Below are positions 1 to 7,902 of a DNA stretch of 64,000 nucleotides, piece after piece (positions within the stretch are counted from its first letter, which is position 1; the number at the start of each line of letters is the position of its first letter). The position numbers and the translations under genes are program-made. The stretch spans positions 7,998,001 to 8,062,000 of the forward strand of contig NZ_RAPR01000001.1 of the NCBI RefSeq assembly GCF_003610235.1. Reading direction: 5' to 3'. Source of the stretch: Catellatospora citrea (GTDB lineage: Bacteria > Actinomycetota > Actinomycetes > Mycobacteriales > Micromonosporaceae). The notes under the pieces were generated by a model. The model worked only from the letters and a program-made list of their open reading frames with translations. It was not told the DNA's origin and ran no database searches.

Positions 1-492
1 ACGGCGTTGGGCCTGCTGCTCTGTGTCCAGCCGCTGTTCTCCGGCGGTGACGACGGCAGCGCGCCGTCGTCGTGGCAACCCGACACGGTGCCCGACGGCC
101 GCTGGTCGATGGGGGTCGCGCAGCCGACCGCCGGCCCGATCCCGACTTCCGCCCCTGCCGCCACCACGGCGGCACCCGAGCCCACCTCCGCCGCCCCACC
201 ACGGCCCGCGCCCACGGGTTCGGCGCGCCCCTCGCAGACTCCCGGCCCGGTGCTGCTCGGTCCGTCCGGAAAGGCCGGTGTGCAAGACCTGGCGCAGGAG
301 TACTGCGATCGTCACGGGGGCGGCGCCTCGGCGGGGCCTCGCCTGGACGGCCGTTGGCAGTGCGTCCGGCTGCTGCTGTTCGTGAGCATCGTCGACATGG
401 ACGTCGCCTGCGCCGACACCTACGACAAGGCCGCGTACGCGCAGACCTCGGACCCGGACGACGCCTACGCGTGGCGGTGTTACCAGCGCTGA
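1..492 (+). CDS. Cell-surface or secreted protein, 5'-truncated
   Basis: The frame is open from the first base, so the start lies outside the window; an ATG at 7 exists but the preceding codons read as coding. The visible part begins with a hydrophobic stretch (LGLLLCVQPLF), probably the end of a membrane segment. A long Pro/Thr/Ala-rich linker follows (about residues 35-90), then a compact domain of about 70 residues with four cysteines (EYCDRHG, QCVRLL, VACADTY, RCYQR). The layout fits a membrane-anchored extracytoplasmic protein, possibly a serine/threonine-kinase-like or zinc-ribbon partner protein. I do not recognise the family. It is convergent with the next gene. Confidence 0.6.
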   Translation, partial: TALGLLLCVQPLFSGGDDGSAPSSWQPDTVPDGRWSMGVAQPTAGPIPTSAPAATTAAPEPTSAAPPRPAPTGSARPSQTPGPVLLGPSGKAGVQDLAQEYCDRHGGGASAGPRLDGRWQCVRLLLFVSIVDMDVACADTYDKAAYAQTSDPDDAYAWRCYQR

Positions 493-565
493 CCCGGCCG
501 CCGGCGTCACCTCGCCCCGGCCCGCCGCCAGCGTCGATTCGACACGCTCCGCCGAGATCTCCGCG

Positions 566-1564
566 TTACTCCGGCCGGGCCGACAGAGCGGCGCACACCT
601 GCCGACGGTGTGCGGTCCACCAGCGCAGGGTCCGCTCGTTGGCGGCGAACTGGTGATCGCAGGAGGTGTCGCCGCGGCCGTAGCGCCAGTCCAGCGGCCA
701 GAAGTCGGTGAACCAGTGCCACCACGCCCGACGGACGAGATCGGCGAGAACCTCGTCGTCGACCGGCCGGACCGCACGGTAGCCCCGCACGACGGCCGCG
801 ATCCGGGCCAGGTCGAGCGCGCCGTCCTCGCCGGCGAAGTGCAGCAGGCACGCGCGGATCAGCTCGGCGCCCGGCGGCTGCCGGCGAAGACGGTCCCAGT
901 CCAGCACGGCGACGACGGCGCCGGCCCGCCAGACGAGGTTGAACTGGTGGAAGTCGCCGTGGGTCCAGCCCTGCTCCGGCTGCGGTCCGGCCGGCCGGAC
1001 CGAGGTCGCCAGCAGCGCCCGCCGCCAGCGCAGATGGTCGGCGGCAACCTGGTCGACCGGGTCCGGAACCGGCCGGGCGGCGATCGCGGACAGGTAGTGC
1101 TCGATGCGTCCCGCGGCCGCCGCGTGGCTCGGCGGGTCCGCCGGGGCCGGCACAGCGATGTCCGGGCGGACCGCGGCCAGCGCCGCGTGCACCCGGCCGA
1201 GCGTCCGTCCCAGCCGGTCGCACGCGGCGACGTCCAGCCGCGCTCCGGGCAGGTGCTCGCCGTCGACCCAGGGCGTCACCGTGTACCCGACGCCGGCCAG
1301 CTGTGCCACGGTGTCGCCCGCGGCGTCGGCGACCGGGACCGCCACCGGGATGCCGTGCTCCGCCAGCCGCCGCAGCAGCGCGTGCTGGGTCCGGGCGTGA
1401 TCAGGCGGCGCGTCGCGCAACTCCTTGACGGCGTACTCCCGGCCGTCGGCGTTGGCGATCCGCCAGTTGCGGTTCATCATCCCGTGCGCCAGCCGGGTCG
1501 AGGAGCGCGGAGCGGGCAGGCCGAACGCCCGGCAGACCTCCGCCAGCGGCGGATCACCTGTCAC
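566..1564 (-). CDS. Phosphotransferase of the APH (aminoglycoside/choline kinase) family
   Basis: 332-aa cytoplasmic kinase-fold protein starting at a GTG. The N-lobe lysine is probably K47 (YAVKEL). The Brenner-type catalytic loop HGDFHQFN is at about 202-209 and the metal-binding LDWDR at about 221-225; both are diagnostic of APH/homoserine kinase-like enzymes. Length is normal for the family. The substrate cannot be read from sequence: the family covers drug-resistance enzymes as well as homoserine, choline and sugar kinases. The gene stands alone and nothing nearby points to a pathway, so a resistance role should not be assumed. Confidence 0.88.
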   Translation of the reverse strand: MTGDPPLAEVCRAFGLPAPRSSTRLAHGMMNRNWRIANADGREYAVKELRDAPPDHARTQHALLRRLAEHGIPVAVPVADAAGDTVAQLAGVGYTVTPWVDGEHLPGARLDVAACDRLGRTLGRVHAALAAVRPDIAVPAPADPPSHAAAAGRIEHYLSAIAARPVPDPVDQVAADHLRWRRALLATSVRPAGPQPEQGWTHGDFHQFNLVWRAGAVVAVLDWDRLRRQPPGAELIRACLLHFAGEDGALDLARIAAVVRGYRAVRPVDDEVLADLVRRAWWHWFTDFWPLDWRYGRGDTSCDHQFAANERTLRWWTAHRRQVCAALSARPE

Positions 1565-1886
1565 CTCAGCACCGTGACCGGGTCGCCGCCGAACACCGCC
1601 CGTGCGTGGACGTCTCTGGCCGTTCGATCCGATCGTCGACGCTCATAGCCGCCCCGCCCCCATCATCACCTGCTGGATCCCGCAGTCTAGTCGGGAGGGT
1701 CCGGTGCCAGGTCACGGTGATCGCCGAAGGCATCCTGCGGACTGTTCGGACGCTTCCCGCAAGCGGCAGCCCACCGTGCCGCATGACCTCGTCACGGCTC
1801 GCCGGACAGGTTTGGGCGACGACCCGCACGGATATCCACGGTCATCAGACGCTCGTTTCATCCGTGCCGTGCCGAGAGGGACCCTC
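1565..1886. other. Gene-free stretch
   Basis: About 320 bases between the divergent kinase gene and the small orphan gene. Open frames cross it on both strands, but none has a convincing ribosome binding site plus high third-position GC. It presumably holds the two divergent promoters. I see no repeat or strong hairpin. Confidence 0.5.
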
Positions 1887-2075
1887 ATGTATCTGTTCGA
1901 TGCCGACAGCGTGGTCGTGAGCACCGCTGTCGAACTCCTCCGGGTGCATCAGCCCGCTTCGGCGGAGGATCCGTCCTGCGGCGGCTGCGGTGAGCCGGCT
2001 CCGTGCGCGGTCGCCACGAACGCCATGCAGATCCGGTCCGCGGCGAACCTCGCCGCCGGGTTCGGCGAGCCGTGA
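1887..2075 (+). CDS. Small hypothetical protein (62 aa)
   Basis: An ATG follows the purine-rich AGAGGG six bases upstream. The product is 62 residues: a mildly hydrophobic N-terminal half, then a cysteine cluster (PSCGGCGEPAPCAVA) that could bind a metal, and an alanine-rich C-terminus. A longer in-frame reading upstream has no ribosome binding site and poor composition, so this start is preferred. Small Cys-containing proteins like this occur in actinomycetes without known function. It is convergent with the zinc-finger gene, 19 bases away. Confidence 0.5.
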   Translation: MYLFDADSVVVSTAVELLRVHQPASAEDPSCGGCGEPAPCAVATNAMQIRSAANLAAGFGEP

Positions 2076-2094
2076 CCGCGACCGGGCGACGAGG

Positions 2095-2466
2095 TCAGCG
2101 GCCTCGTTCGGCCCGCTGTTGACAGGGGATGCAGTGGGTGGCCCACGGCATGATCTCCATCCGGGCCAGCGGGATCTGCTGCCCGCAGGTGCCGCACAGG
2201 CCGAACGAGCCGTCACGCAGCCGGTCCAGCGCCGCTGACAGGCGCTCGGCCTGCTCGGTCAGCGTGGCCGTGACGATGTCGTGCTGGGCGGTGTCGCTGA
2301 TCAGCGAACCCGCGTCGGCCACGTCGCCGGGCTCGTGCCGTGCGGCCTGCCGCAGGTTGTGCGACTCGGCGGTCTGCACGCGGATCTGCTCGACGGTCTG
2401 CTCGTGCCGCTGGCGCAGCAGCGCGGCGACCTGCTCCAGGTCCACTCCGTCGTCGACAGACGTCAT
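2095..2466 (-). CDS. DksA/TraR-type C4 zinc-finger protein
   Basis: 123-aa protein. The start is set at the ATG preceded by a near-perfect Shine-Dalgarno (AAAGGAGG), rather than an upstream in-frame start that adds 27 unlikely residues. The N-terminal half is helical and charged, consistent with the coiled-coil of DksA-like proteins. The C-terminus has the zinc finger CGTCGQQIPLARM...HCIPCQ (Cys-x2-Cys and Cys-x2-Cys). DksA relatives bind RNA polymerase through the secondary channel, but actinobacterial members are often stand-alone and poorly studied. The neighbouring cluster of sigma factors is suggestive only. Confidence 0.85.
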   Translation of the reverse strand: MTSVDDGVDLEQVAALLRQRHEQTVEQIRVQTAESHNLRQAARHEPGDVADAGSLISDTAQHDIVTATLTEQAERLSAALDRLRDGSFGLCGTCGQQIPLARMEIMPWATHCIPCQQRAERGR

Positions 2467-2668
2467 GTGCGTCCTCCTTTTGCCACAGGCGGCCGTGCCC
2501 ACTGCCGACCGGCTCACCCGCCGCGGCGGTGTGAGACCTGAGACCATACCGGCTGCATTGATGTAGTCGACGATGAAACACCGGCATACGCCAGGTGCGA
2601 AATTCGATCAGGATCCGGCACAACCGAAACGGGTCCCGGATCACTCCTTGTGTGGTTGGGAGGCCGGG

Positions 2669-3175
2669 TTGCGAAACGAACGAGAGTACGTCGAGTACGT
2701 GCAGGCACGGATGCCGTGGCTGCGACGGCTGGCGTATCGGCTGTGCGGGCAGTGGCCGGCCGCGGACGACCTGGTGCAGGACTGCCTCGTCGCGCTGTAC
2801 CGGCACTGGCGCAAGGCGTCGGCGGCGGAGTCGGTCGACGCCTACGTGCGGGCGATGCTGGTCCACTCCTACCTGGCCGAGCGGCAGCGGTCGTGGACCC
2901 GCCGGGTCTGGCCGGTCGCCGAGGTGACCGGGCCCGCGACGGTGCCGATGGCGGACGCCGAACACCGCGTCGACCTGCTGGCCGCGCTCGCGAAGCTGTC
3001 CGCCGGGCAGCGTGCGGTCCTGGTCCTGCGTTACTGGGAGGACCTCGACGTGGCGCAGACCGCGACCGCGCTGGGCTGCTCGACCGGGACCGTCAAGAGC
3101 CAGACGTCGTACGCCATCTCGGCGCTGCGCCGCCTGCTGCCCGCCTACGAGCCGAGAAGGTCGGACACGCCATGA
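2669..3175 (+). CDS. SigE-family RNA polymerase sigma factor (ECF)
   Basis: 168 aa from a TTG with GGGAGG five bases upstream; an ATG at 2573 would add 32 residues unlike the family. Region 2 is visible as LAYRLCGQWPAADDLVQDCL with the helix VALYRHW. Region 4 is LSAGQRAVLVLRYWEDL followed by a helix-turn-helix (ATALGCSTGTVKSQ). This is the usual layout and length of actinobacterial SigE-like ECF factors. Its stop overlaps the start of the next gene (ATGA), so the downstream membrane protein is probably its translationally coupled partner. Confidence 0.9.
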   Translation: MRNEREYVEYVQARMPWLRRLAYRLCGQWPAADDLVQDCLVALYRHWRKASAAESVDAYVRAMLVHSYLAERQRSWTRRVWPVAEVTGPATVPMADAEHRVDLLAALAKLSAGQRAVLVLRYWEDLDVAQTATALGCSTGTVKSQTSYAISALRRLLPAYEPRRSDTP

Positions 3176-4557
3176 GAGAACTGTTCGCCGCCGTACCGGA
3201 CGAGACACCGCCCCCGCTGCCGCCCGGCCACCTGGACGCCGTGCTGGTCCGGGCCCGCCGCGAGGTCCGGCACCGGCGGATCGGCACCGCCGGCCTGGGC
3301 GCGGTCGTCGCGTTCCTGCTAGCGTTCCTCGTCGTGCCCGGGTTCCCGCTGCCCGCGCCGACGGCCGCGCCACCGGCCAGCCCGAGCCTGCCGGACCGGC
3401 TCGCCGGATACTCGACGCTCACCAGCACCGTCGGACAGGCTCCGCCCGGCCGGGCGATCGCCCTCTACGGCTACGGCAACGGCGAGCTGTTCAACATGTT
3501 CCAGTCGCTGGTCGTCGGGGCCGACCGGGACACCTACCGGCAGGTCGACGCCATGCAGGAGCGCGGGCGTCCCTCGGCGCTGCTCGCGCCCGACGGCACC
3601 GGCGTGCTGCTCGGCGACGAGCGCGGGGCGACCGCGGACCTGATCCTGGTCGACCTGGCCACCGGTGCGCGCAGGTCGATCCCGATCGGCGAACCGGTAG
3701 GCGTACGGCTGCTGGCCTGGTCCGCAGACGGCCGCCACGTCGCGTACAGCGCCGCACCGCTGACCGGTACCGGCGAGTTCGGCAGCGTCAACGCCGTCGA
3801 GGCCGAGGTGGCCCGCACCGGCACGCTGCGCCTGCTCGACCTGTCCACCGGGCGCAGCACCGCGGTGCCGTCCATCGCACCGGCGTGGACGGCGGCGTTC
3901 GCGCCCGACAGCCGCCGGCTCGCCGTCCAGGTCGGCCAGCAGGCGCACCTGCTCGACGTCGACGGACGCGAGTACGGCACCGTCGAGCTGCCGGCCGGAC
4001 GTGAACTGGCCGCCGACGTCGGCTGGTCGCCGGACGGCGGCTTCCTGGCCACGGTGCCGTGGCTGTCGGACGGGCCGTTCAACGGCACCACCGGCGGTGA
4101 CACGGGCCACGCCACGTTCCTGTGGAAGGCCGGTGACGTCGCCTTCTCGCCCGTCACGGCCGGTCCTGCGGTGACGGTGCCGGAGCCGGTCCGCGATGTC
4201 GTGCAGCTGCTCGGCTGGCGCTCGGCGAGCACGGTGGTCGTCGCGACCGTCGACGACAACGGCCGGCTGTCGCTGGAGGAGGTGCAGCTGGGCACCGGCA
4301 CCCGCCGGACGCTGTCGAGCTTCGACACCGGCAGCACCTGCGAGCTGGGCATGCAGACCTGCCAGGTGTTCGACCTGCACCTGGCCACCGGCCTGCTGTC
4401 CGAGCTGACCGTCCGGACGGCCGGCAGCCCGCAGCGCGGCCCGTGGCCGCTGGCCCTGAGCATCGTCGTCGCCGTCGTCGCCGTCGTCGGTATGGGCGCC
4501 GGGCTGCTGATCTGGCGGCGGATACGCCGGTCGGCACGGCGGCGAGCGGCGGCCTGA
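3172..4557 (+). CDS. Membrane-anchored propeller-like protein, putative anti-sigma partner
   Basis: 461 aa, start overlapping the sigma-factor stop by 4 bases. About 37 cytoplasmic residues precede a membrane helix (about 38-60). The large middle part has repeated beta-propeller-like blades (ALLAPDGTGVLL, LAWSADGRHVAYS, AAFAPDSRRLAVQ, VGWSPDGGFLATV), as in TolB/WD40-like proteins. A second membrane helix sits near the C-terminus (about 425-448), followed by a basic tail. The N-terminal cytoplasmic region would contact the sigma factor and the propeller would sense something outside; that is inferred from position. No zinc anti-sigma motif is present. Confidence 0.75.
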   Translation: MRELFAAVPDETPPPLPPGHLDAVLVRARREVRHRRIGTAGLGAVVAFLLAFLVVPGFPLPAPTAAPPASPSLPDRLAGYSTLTSTVGQAPPGRAIALYGYGNGELFNMFQSLVVGADRDTYRQVDAMQERGRPSALLAPDGTGVLLGDERGATADLILVDLATGARRSIPIGEPVGVRLLAWSADGRHVAYSAAPLTGTGEFGSVNAVEAEVARTGTLRLLDLSTGRSTAVPSIAPAWTAAFAPDSRRLAVQVGQQAHLLDVDGREYGTVELPAGRELAADVGWSPDGGFLATVPWLSDGPFNGTTGGDTGHATFLWKAGDVAFSPVTAGPAVTVPEPVRDVVQLLGWRSASTVVVATVDDNGRLSLEEVQLGTGTRRTLSSFDTGSTCELGMQTCQVFDLHLATGLLSELTVRTAGSPQRGPWPLALSIVVAVVAVVGMGAGLLIWRRIRRSARRRAAA

Positions 4558-4570
4558 GGCTGCTCCCAGG

Positions 4571-4609
4571 CGAGTCGCCCCGGGCAGCAGTGCTGCCCGG
4601 GGCGACTCG
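4571..4609. terminator. Strong bidirectional terminator hairpin
   Basis: Almost perfect inverted repeat whose arms begin CGAGTCGCCCCGGGCAGC and pair over about 17 bp with a five-base loop. It lies between two convergent genes. There is no long T-run on either side, as is usual for GC-rich terminators. Confidence 0.8.
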
Positions 4610-4663
4610 GTCAACTACCTGGCCACGCCGGGAGGGCGGGCGCGATGCACCGCGCCCACCCCG

Positions 4664-5503
4664 TCACCGCTTCGCAGCGGTGCTCGCTTCGGGAACCGGC
4701 CGATGCGCCGACGGAGTCGGCAGCGGACCGTCCGCTGTCGGAATCAGGTCCAGCAAGGCCCGGTCGGCGACGACGGCCTTGAGCGCGTCGACACTGATCA
4801 CCGGGACTGCCTCCGCACCGATGCGCTCCATGACCACCGCGCGGTGATCGGCGTAGACGGCGCCGACGGTGACGCTGGTGGTGTCGTACGCCGTCGCGTA
4901 GAGCAGCGGCTCGGCGTTCCCGCCCGCCTGGCAGAACAGGACGTCCTGGTGCCCTGCGGCGGCGAGGGCGTCCAGGTCGGCGCAGGAGTCCGGCACCCAC
5001 TGGTCGGTGTCGTACACATACAGGTTCACGGTCAGGTGACCGTGCTCGCGAAGGTGACCCAGGTTGATCACGGTGTAGGCGTTCGACGCGCCCGGCTCGC
5101 CCCAGTTGCAGATGTCGTAAGTGTTCTGCACGACGTAGTCGTCGCGGTCGGGCAGCAGGCCCAGCACCGTCTGCACATACTCCGGCCAGTGCTGCTCCGC
5201 GACCTCCTTGGTCGTCGGGTTGACCATGGGCGCGTCCTGGCAGCCGCCCAGACCCGGCGCGGACGCGGCAGCGCCGACCGGCAGGGTGAAGCCGGGTGAA
5301 TCGGCCTGCGGACCGCCGGTGACCAGGAAGGGGACGGACAGTCCGGCCACGGTGGCGACCGCGGCCAGCGCCGCCAGGACACCGCGCCTGCGCCGCATGC
5401 CCTTGGCCCCCCGCAGCGCGGCATCGGCGAGATCAGCCGGCCCGGCGACGTCCGACAACCGCTGCATGGCCGCTTTCAGATCAGGTTCGTGTGGCGCGTT
5501 CAT
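4664..5503 (-). CDS. Membrane-anchored partner of SigE-type sigma factor
   Basis: 279 aa. The ATG start overlaps the stop of the upstream sigma gene by 4 bases (ATGA), giving translational coupling. A short cytoplasmic part (about 1-36, ending in RRRR) is followed by one membrane helix (about 41-61) and an extracytoplasmic domain of about 200 residues with four or more cysteines. A longer frame extends upstream but is a shadow of the sigma gene. By position it is likely the regulator of the adjacent sigma factor. The outer domain is not one I recognise. Confidence 0.72.
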   Translation of the reverse strand: MNAPHEPDLKAAMQRLSDVAGPADLADAALRGAKGMRRRRGVLAALAAVATVAGLSVPFLVTGGPQADSPGFTLPVGAAASAPGLGGCQDAPMVNPTTKEVAEQHWPEYVQTVLGLLPDRDDYVVQNTYDICNWGEPGASNAYTVINLGHLREHGHLTVNLYVYDTDQWVPDSCADLDALAAAGHQDVLFCQAGGNAEPLLYATAYDTTSVTVGAVYADHRAVVMERIGAEAVPVISVDALKAVVADRALLDLIPTADGPLPTPSAHRPVPEASTAAKR

Positions 5504-6015
5504 ACTGGCTCCTCGATGTATCTCAGCTCCGGACACAGCACACGAAGGCGGGTCAGCGTGCGATGGACCTGACTGCGCACCGTCCCGACCGAGGTGCCCA
5601 TCAGCGCGGCGACCTCGGCCTCGGGCAGGTCCTCGTAGTAGCGCAGCACCACCACCGCCCGCTGCCGGCGGGTCAGCTCGCCGAGCACCCGTGACAGCGC
5701 CAGTTTGAGGACCGTCTGGCCGGACGGATCCTCGACCGCGGTCATCTCGGGCAGCAGGCCCATCACGTGCTCGCGACGGTTCCGGCTGCCCCGCCAGATG
5801 CTGATGTGCTGGCGATAGAGGATCTTGCGGACGTACCCGTCCGGTGACCCCGACCGGTGCACCCTCGGCCAGTGCAACGCCAGTTTCGTCAGCGCGACCT
5901 GAAGCAGGTCCTCGGCGTCCTGGTGATGCCCGGTGAGCAGGTAGGCGATGCGATACAGGGCCCCTTGCCGCAGCGCCACGTACTCCCGGAACTCCCGCTC
6001 GGCGAGTTCTTCCAT
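5500..6015 (-). CDS. SigE-family RNA polymerase sigma factor (ECF)
   Basis: 171 aa starting at the ATG that follows GGAGG; a start seven codons earlier is possible but lacks a site. Region 2: FREYVALRQGALYRIAYLLT with DAEDLLQVALTKL. Region 4: LTRRQRAVVVLRYYEDLPEA then the helix-turn-helix VAALMGTSVGTVRSQVHR. It is typical of the actinobacterial SigE-like group and resembles the sigma factor 3 kb to the left in plan. It forms a two-gene unit with the membrane protein downstream and is divergent from the third sigma gene. Confidence 0.9.
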   Translation of the reverse strand: MEELAEREFREYVALRQGALYRIAYLLTGHHQDAEDLLQVALTKLALHWPRVHRSGSPDGYVRKILYRQHISIWRGSRNRREHVMGLLPEMTAVEDPSGQTVLKLALSRVLGELTRRQRAVVVLRYYEDLPEAEVAALMGTSVGTVRSQVHRTLTRLRVLCPELRYIEEPV

Positions 6016-6173
6016 CAGGTTCCTCCCTCGTGTCACCTCTCCACACGCGGCCGCAGCGGCGTCACTATGTCGCTCGAGGACCGAATTCTCGAAGAATCCG
6101 AAATCGCCGGTAAGAATCGGCCCGGCGGCACCACTACTGGTCGACGGCTAACCTTCCCCAAGGAGCAGGGCCA

Positions 6174-6737
6174 GTGACACATTCCGCACAGCGGGCGCGG
6201 TTCACCGCGCTGTTCGACCGACATCGCCGGCAGGTCTACGCGTACGCGGTGAGCCGTGCCGGGCGTGGTGCCGCCGACGACATCGTCAACGACACCTTCC
6301 TCGTGGCGTGGCGGCGGCTCGACGCCGTCCCCGCCGACCCCCTGCCGTGGCTGCTCGGCGTGGCCCGCAACGTCGTGCACGAGCAGCACCGCGCCGAGGC
6401 CCGCCAGCTCAGCCTGCTGTCGCAGGCCAAAGCCGCGGTCGAGGGCGACGTGGCCGAGGTGGTGGCCGAGCGGTCGGCGACCCTCGCGGCCCTCGACGCC
6501 CTCGGCGACGCCGACCGTGAACTGCTCACCCTCGTCGCCTGGCACGGCCTGTCGGCGCGCGACGCCGCCAAGGTGCTCGGCTGCGCGACAGCCACCTTCT
6601 TCGTACGGCTGCACCGCGCCCGGAACCGGTTCGACAACGCCCTCGCCGCACAGTCGGCCATGGCCGCCCGCACCCCTTCAGCACACAGGAGATCCGCAGA
6701 TGAATCGCCATCGCCGCGCGTTGCAGCTGATCGCTGA
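6174..6737 (+). CDS. ECF RNA polymerase sigma factor
   Basis: 187 aa from a GTG with AAGGAG eight bases upstream. Region 2: FTALFDRHRRQVYAYAVSR with AADDIVNDTFLVAWRRL. Region 4: LGDADRELLTLVAWHGLSA followed by a helix-turn-helix (AAKVLGCATATFFVRLHRA). The end of the gene overlaps the next by 38 bases, so the two are cotranscribed. Together with its partner this is a common actinobacterial sigma / CU044_5270 pair. It is the third ECF factor within 4 kb. Confidence 0.9.
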   Translation: MTHSAQRARFTALFDRHRRQVYAYAVSRAGRGAADDIVNDTFLVAWRRLDAVPADPLPWLLGVARNVVHEQHRAEARQLSLLSQAKAAVEGDVAEVVAERSATLAALDALGDADRELLTLVAWHGLSARDAAKVLGCATATFFVRLHRARNRFDNALAAQSAMAARTPSAHRRSADESPSPRVAADR

Positions 6738-7773
6738 CGCGCGTCCCGCGGCGCTCGACGACGCCCCGGACCGGCCCGCGCCGTACTTCCCGGACCTGCC
6801 GGCAGGCGCGCGGTCCGCGCTGCGCTCGCGCCGCCGACTGGTCCTGGCCGCGCTGCTGCCCGCCGCGGCCGCCGGCCTGGTCGCCGTCGCGCTCATCGTG
6901 TCCACCTCGCACACGCCCGGCGCGGTGCCCGAAGCCCGGCCGGAGCAGTCCGCCCCGCCGGCCGAACCGGTGACCGCGCGCGCGATCCTGCTCGCGGCGG
7001 CCGAGAAGACCGCCGCCCTGGCCCCGGAGACCGGCGGATACTGGGTGACCGAACAGGAGATGTACCACCTGTACGACGTCGGCGGATACCGCGTCCTCGG
7101 CCGCAACAAGGTCGAGACCTGGCATGCGATGCGCGCCGGGGGACAGTTCGTCATCGTGACCCGCTGGCTGGGCGCGGCCCCGGCGACCGACGCCGACCAG
7201 GCCGCGTGGGCGGCGGCGGGATCGCCGAAGCAGTGGACGTCCGTCGGACCCGAGGGCAAGCCGGGCAGACAGCTGTCCGCCGAACCCGGCACGCGCAAGG
7301 TCGGCGCCACGACCAGCCTCGGCTTCGAACTGGCCGGCCGGAAGCTCACCTACGCACAGATCCAGGCGCTGCCGACCGATCCGGACGGGCTCAAGGCATA
7401 CCTCATCAAGGCCGACGACGAGACGCGCGGCGAACTGCGGCCCGGCGAGCTGGAGCGCTGGCGGGTGGAGATGCTCTTCTCCAGCGCCCGCAACCTGCTC
7501 ACGGAACTGCCGGTGGGTCCGCCGGTACGCGCGGCGACCTACCGGATGCTGGCCGGCCTGCCCGGCCTGAAGCTGACCGAGAACGTGCGCGACGAGCACG
7601 GGCGTACGGGCGCGGGGATCGGCTACGCGTATCGCAACGCCGACGGCAGCACGTACGAGTCGACGCTGGTCATCGACCCGCGGTCGGGTGCCCTGCTGGC
7701 GCTGAAGGAACCGTCGTCGAGCGTCGTGATGCTCGGCGACCGGTTCACGGACACGCCGCCGCCGCGGTCCTGA
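6700..7773 (+). CDS. CU044_5270-like membrane-anchored protein
   Basis: 357 aa. The ATG at 6700, preceded by AGGAG, lies inside the end of the sigma gene. About 45 cytoplasmic residues rich in Arg/Asp precede a membrane helix (about 46-68). After a Pro/Ala linker comes a folded outer domain of about 270 residues (YWVTEQEMYHLY, AGLPGLKLTENVRDEHGR, GIGYAYRNADGSTYES) that matches the pattern of the CU044_5270 family. These proteins sit directly downstream of ECF factors and are presumed regulators or sensors. No enzymatic motif is visible. Confidence 0.78.
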   Translation: MNRHRRALQLIADARPAALDDAPDRPAPYFPDLPAGARSALRSRRRLVLAALLPAAAAGLVAVALIVSTSHTPGAVPEARPEQSAPPAEPVTARAILLAAAEKTAALAPETGGYWVTEQEMYHLYDVGGYRVLGRNKVETWHAMRAGGQFVIVTRWLGAAPATDADQAAWAAAGSPKQWTSVGPEGKPGRQLSAEPGTRKVGATTSLGFELAGRKLTYAQIQALPTDPDGLKAYLIKADDETRGELRPGELERWRVEMLFSSARNLLTELPVGPPVRAATYRMLAGLPGLKLTENVRDEHGRTGAGIGYAYRNADGSTYESTLVIDPRSGALLALKEPSSSVVMLGDRFTDTPPPRS

Positions 7774-7822
7774 CCGCACGGCCGGCCGTGGCCGGCTGAC
7801 GACAAGTCCCCACCCCCTCGCG

Positions 7823-7851
7823 GTGCGGGCCGGACCTGATCCGGCCCGCAC
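7823..7851 (+). terminator. Terminator hairpin
   Basis: Perfect 12-bp stem (GTGCGGGCCGGA paired with its complement) and a 5-base loop, 50 bases after the stop of the CU044_5270-like gene and before the protease gene. It probably ends the sigma-factor operon. Confidence 0.65.
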
Positions 7852-7902
7852 CCGGCTTCAGCGTGCCCGAAAACATCCCTTCCGCAGAACGGAACACCCC
7901 CC

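Noticed and set aside
1566..1829. Minus-strand frame upstream of the phosphotransferase gene
   Set aside because: No ribosome binding site with suitable start and irregular composition.
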